This document shows positions 3,760 through 5,789 of a stretch of 5,789 nt of DNA, piece by piece. This DNA is from CAZPEV01 sp964585635 (GTDB taxonomy: Bacteria > Zixibacteria > MSB-5A5 > GN15 > JAAZOE01). The translations under genes and the position numbers were made by a program. Numbering within the stretch: position 1 is the first letter of the stretch; the number at the start of each line of letters is the position of its first letter. A model generated the notes under the pieces. The model was not told where the DNA came from. It searched no databases and saw nothing but the letters and a program-made list of their open reading frames with translations. The stretch lies in NCBI GenBank assembly GCA_964585635.1, contig CAZPEV010000189.1:1-5789 (forward strand), read 5' to 3'.

Positions 3760-5789
3760 ATGGAGGAACTGAGAGCCACAAAGCCGGTCCTGACCGAAAA
3801 CGCCCTGAAGGTGTTGGAGCGGCGATACCTGACCAAGGATGGTAAGGGAAACGTGGTGGAAACGCCCGAGGGATTATTCCGCCGGGTGGCCCGGGCGATC
3901 GCCGCGCCGGACCAGATCTACGGCGCCACGCCGGAGGAGATCAAGGCCGTTGAGGATAGATTCTACGATTTGATGAGCAATTTGGATTTCATGCCGAACT
4001 CTCCGACCCTGATGAACGCCGGGCGGCCGCTGGGACAATTGTCGGCCTGCTTTGTCTTGCCGATCGACGACAGCATGGACTCCATTTTCACGACCGTCAA
4101 GAACACCGCCATGATTCATAAGTCGGGCGGCGGTACCGGCTTTGCCTTCTCCCGTCTGCGGCCGAAGAACGCCGTGGTGGCGTCGACCTCCGGGGTGGCC
4201 TCCGGCCCGATTTCGTTTATGAAAGTGATCAACGCCGCCACCGAAGCGGTCAAGCAGGGAGGCACCCGCCGCGGCGCCAACATGGGCATTCTCCGGGTCG
4301 ATCACCCGGATATCCTCGATTTCATCACCTGCAAGGACGACCTCAAAGAACTGACCAATTTCAATATTTCCGTGGCCATTACCGACTCCTTTATGAAGGC
4401 GGTCGAGGACGACGGTTTCTATGATATGATCGATCCCCGGACCGATCAGCCGTATGTCAAGGATGGCGTGGTGATGCGCCTGAGGGCCAAGGAGGTATTC
4501 GATCAAATCGTCGATCACGCCCATGCCACGGGCGAGCCGGGCGTCATGTTCCTGGATCGGATGAATGGCGACAACCCGGTCCGTAAGGTCGGCCTGTACG
4601 AATCCACCAATCCCTGTGGCGAGCAGCCCCTCCTGCCCTACGAAAGCTGCAATCTGGGATCGGTCAACCTGACCCGCATGCTTAAGGCGGTCGTCGATCC
4701 GGAAAATCCCCGCTCGCTCTATCGCTATGAGGTCGATTGGGAGATGCTGGACAGCACCGTCCGCGACTGTGTCCATTTTCTCGACAACGTGATCGACGCC
4801 AATCGGTATCCCCTGCCGGAAATCGACACCAATACCAAGAGTAACCGCAAGATCGGCCTGGGGGTCATGGGATGGTCGGACATGCTGATGCTGTTGGGCA
4901 TCCCGTACAATTCCGAGGAAGCGTATCAACTGGCGGAAAAGCTGATCGAGCGGATTAACCGCGTCGGGCATTTGGCCTCGGAGGAGTTGGGACTGAAGCG
5001 GGGGCATTTTCCGCTCTGGGACCGCTCCGTTTTTTTTCAGGGAGGACAGGGCCCGAAGATGCGGAATTCGACCGTTACGACGATTGCTCCCACCGGGACG
5101 ATCTCGATTATCGCCGGTTGTTCCTCCGGCATCGAACCGCTGTTTGCCGTCAGTTATAGCCGTTTGGTAATGGACAACACCAGGATGGTCGAAGTCAATC
5201 CGTATTTCGAAAAAGTGGCCAGGGAACAGGGCTTCTATTCGCCGGAACTGATGGAACGGATCGCCGAGGCCGGCTCGATTCATGAATTCGGCGAGATCCC
5301 CGAGGAGGTCAGGAAAGTCTTCGTCACCTCGCACGATATTCCCCCGGAGGACCACGTCCGGATGCAGGCGGTCTGGCAGAAGCATACCGACAACGCCGTT
5401 TCCAAGACGATCAATATGCCCAATGACGCCACGGTCGACGACGTCCGTAAGGCCTATTGGCTGGCGTACAAGCTGGGATGCAAGGGAGTGACGGTCTATC
5501 GTGACGGCTGCCGGGCCGACCAGGTGCTATCGACCGGCAGCACCGGGAATCCCGGTCATGCGACGGAAGCGCCGAAGGAGGCCGCCGTGCCGCCGCCGAC
5601 GCTGAAGATGAAAGAACGGCCGGAGGAGCTTCAGGGGATAACCGTCAAAATCAAAACCGGCTACGGGAATCTGTACGTGACGGTCAATGTTCTGGACGGC
5701 AAACCGTTCGAGGTCTTCGCGCAAATCGGCAAGTCGGGATATTCGACCATGGCCGATACCGAGGCGATCTGCCGACTGGTTTCCCTCGG
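3760..5789 (+). CDS. nrdJ: Adenosylcobalamin-dependent class II ribonucleotide reductase NrdJ, 3'-truncated
   Basis: The enzyme reduces ribonucleotides to deoxyribonucleotides with a thiyl radical made from adenosylcobalamin, so it needs no oxygen and no separate radical subunit. 676 codons are visible, and the frame is still open at the window end. AAGGAG lies five bases before the ATG at 3760. The active site is intact: N284-P-C286-G-E288, where C286 is the expected thiyl cysteine, with C97 (SACFVLP) and C297 (YESCNLGS) as the redox pair. The spacing equals that of Thermotoga NrdJ (C322, C333). HKSGGGTGFAFSRLRP and APTGTISIIAGCSSGIEP (443-460) are further family motifs. No N-terminal ATP-cone is present. 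After a Pro/Ala-rich linker (about 590-620), a TSCPD domain begins near 621 (ITVKIKTGYGNLYVTVN) and is cut off. C-terminal cysteines that re-reduce the active site would lie beyond the window. It is downstream of thyX, 16 bases away. Confidence 0.97.
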   Translation, partial: MEELRATKPVLTENALKVLERRYLTKDGKGNVVETPEGLFRRVARAIAAPDQIYGATPEEIKAVEDRFYDLMSNLDFMPNSPTLMNAGRPLGQLSACFVLPIDDSMDSIFTTVKNTAMIHKSGGGTGFAFSRLRPKNAVVASTSGVASGPISFMKVINAATEAVKQGGTRRGANMGILRVDHPDILDFITCKDDLKELTNFNISVAITDSFMKAVEDDGFYDMIDPRTDQPYVKDGVVMRLRAKEVFDQIVDHAHATGEPGVMFLDRMNGDNPVRKVGLYESTNPCGEQPLLPYESCNLGSVNLTRMLKAVVDPENPRSLYRYEVDWEMLDSTVRDCVHFLDNVIDANRYPLPEIDTNTKSNRKIGLGVMGWSDMLMLLGIPYNSEEAYQLAEKLIERINRVGHLASEELGLKRGHFPLWDRSVFFQGGQGPKMRNSTVTTIAPTGTISIIAGCSSGIEPLFAVSYSRLVMDNTRMVEVNPYFEKVAREQGFYSPELMERIAEAGSIHEFGEIPEEVRKVFVTSHDIPPEDHVRMQAVWQKHTDNAVSKTINMPNDATVDDVRKAYWLAYKLGCKGVTVYRDGCRADQVLSTGSTGNPGHATEAPKEAAVPPPTLKMKERPEELQGITVKIKTGYGNLYVTVNVLDGKPFEVFAQIGKSGYSTMADTEAICRLVSL

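Noticed and set aside
3874..5385. Open frame of 503 codons on the minus strand
   Set aside because: It lies wholly antisense to nrdJ, whose plus-strand translation shows every family motif. The minus-strand product has no recognisable domain and many His/Arg/Gly residues, as expected of a shadow of a GC-rich gene.

Overview
The window looks like a chromosomal segment from an uncultured or little-studied bacterium of the FCB group, most likely close to candidate phylum Zixibacteria. The main clue is the first gene's C-terminal dockerin. Its two repeats (core INIGDAIYIINYIF and INMGDAIYLVNFIF, with KxGPxP tails) have the form I know from secreted proteins of that lineage. This placement rests on memory of the family, not on a search. 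Base composition is moderately GC-rich, apart from an AT-rich stretch at about 2738-2910.

Left part (1-1971): the 3' end of a secreted dockerin protein (+) runs tail-to-tail into a CPBP/CAAX-type membrane protease gene (-). Their stop codons overlap within four bases. The region 1721-1971 is a divergent control region. It carries a plausible sigma-70-type promoter for each direction and small dyads between them.

Middle part (1972-2737): two small regulatory genes are probably co-transcribed. The first encodes a sigma-region-4-like helix-turn-helix joined to a C-terminal Cys/His module. The second encodes an 80-residue ribbon-helix-helix protein. I know no named function for the pair. This is the least understood part of the window.

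Right part (2738-5789): an AT-rich control region precedes thyX (flavin-dependent thymidylate synthase) and nrdJ (adenosylcobalamin-dependent class II ribonucleotide reductase, cut by the window end). The two genes lie 16 bases apart and have complementary roles: NrdJ makes deoxynucleotides and ThyX methylates dUMP to dTMP. Neither needs oxygen to make its product, which suits an anaerobic or microaerobic life. Upstream lie two 16-bp palindromes that match the NrdR box (14/16 and 12/16), with starts exactly 32 bp apart, the helical phasing typical of NrdR tandem operators. A perfect DnaA-box consensus overlaps the first one. I infer an NrdR-controlled thyX-nrdJ operon, possibly also linked to replication initiation through DnaA.

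I see no CRISPR array, tRNA, rRNA, insertion sequence or phage structural gene. I found no convincing large new system. The most notable points are the NrdR/DnaA operator architecture and the unassigned HTH-Cys/His plus ribbon-helix-helix gene pair.
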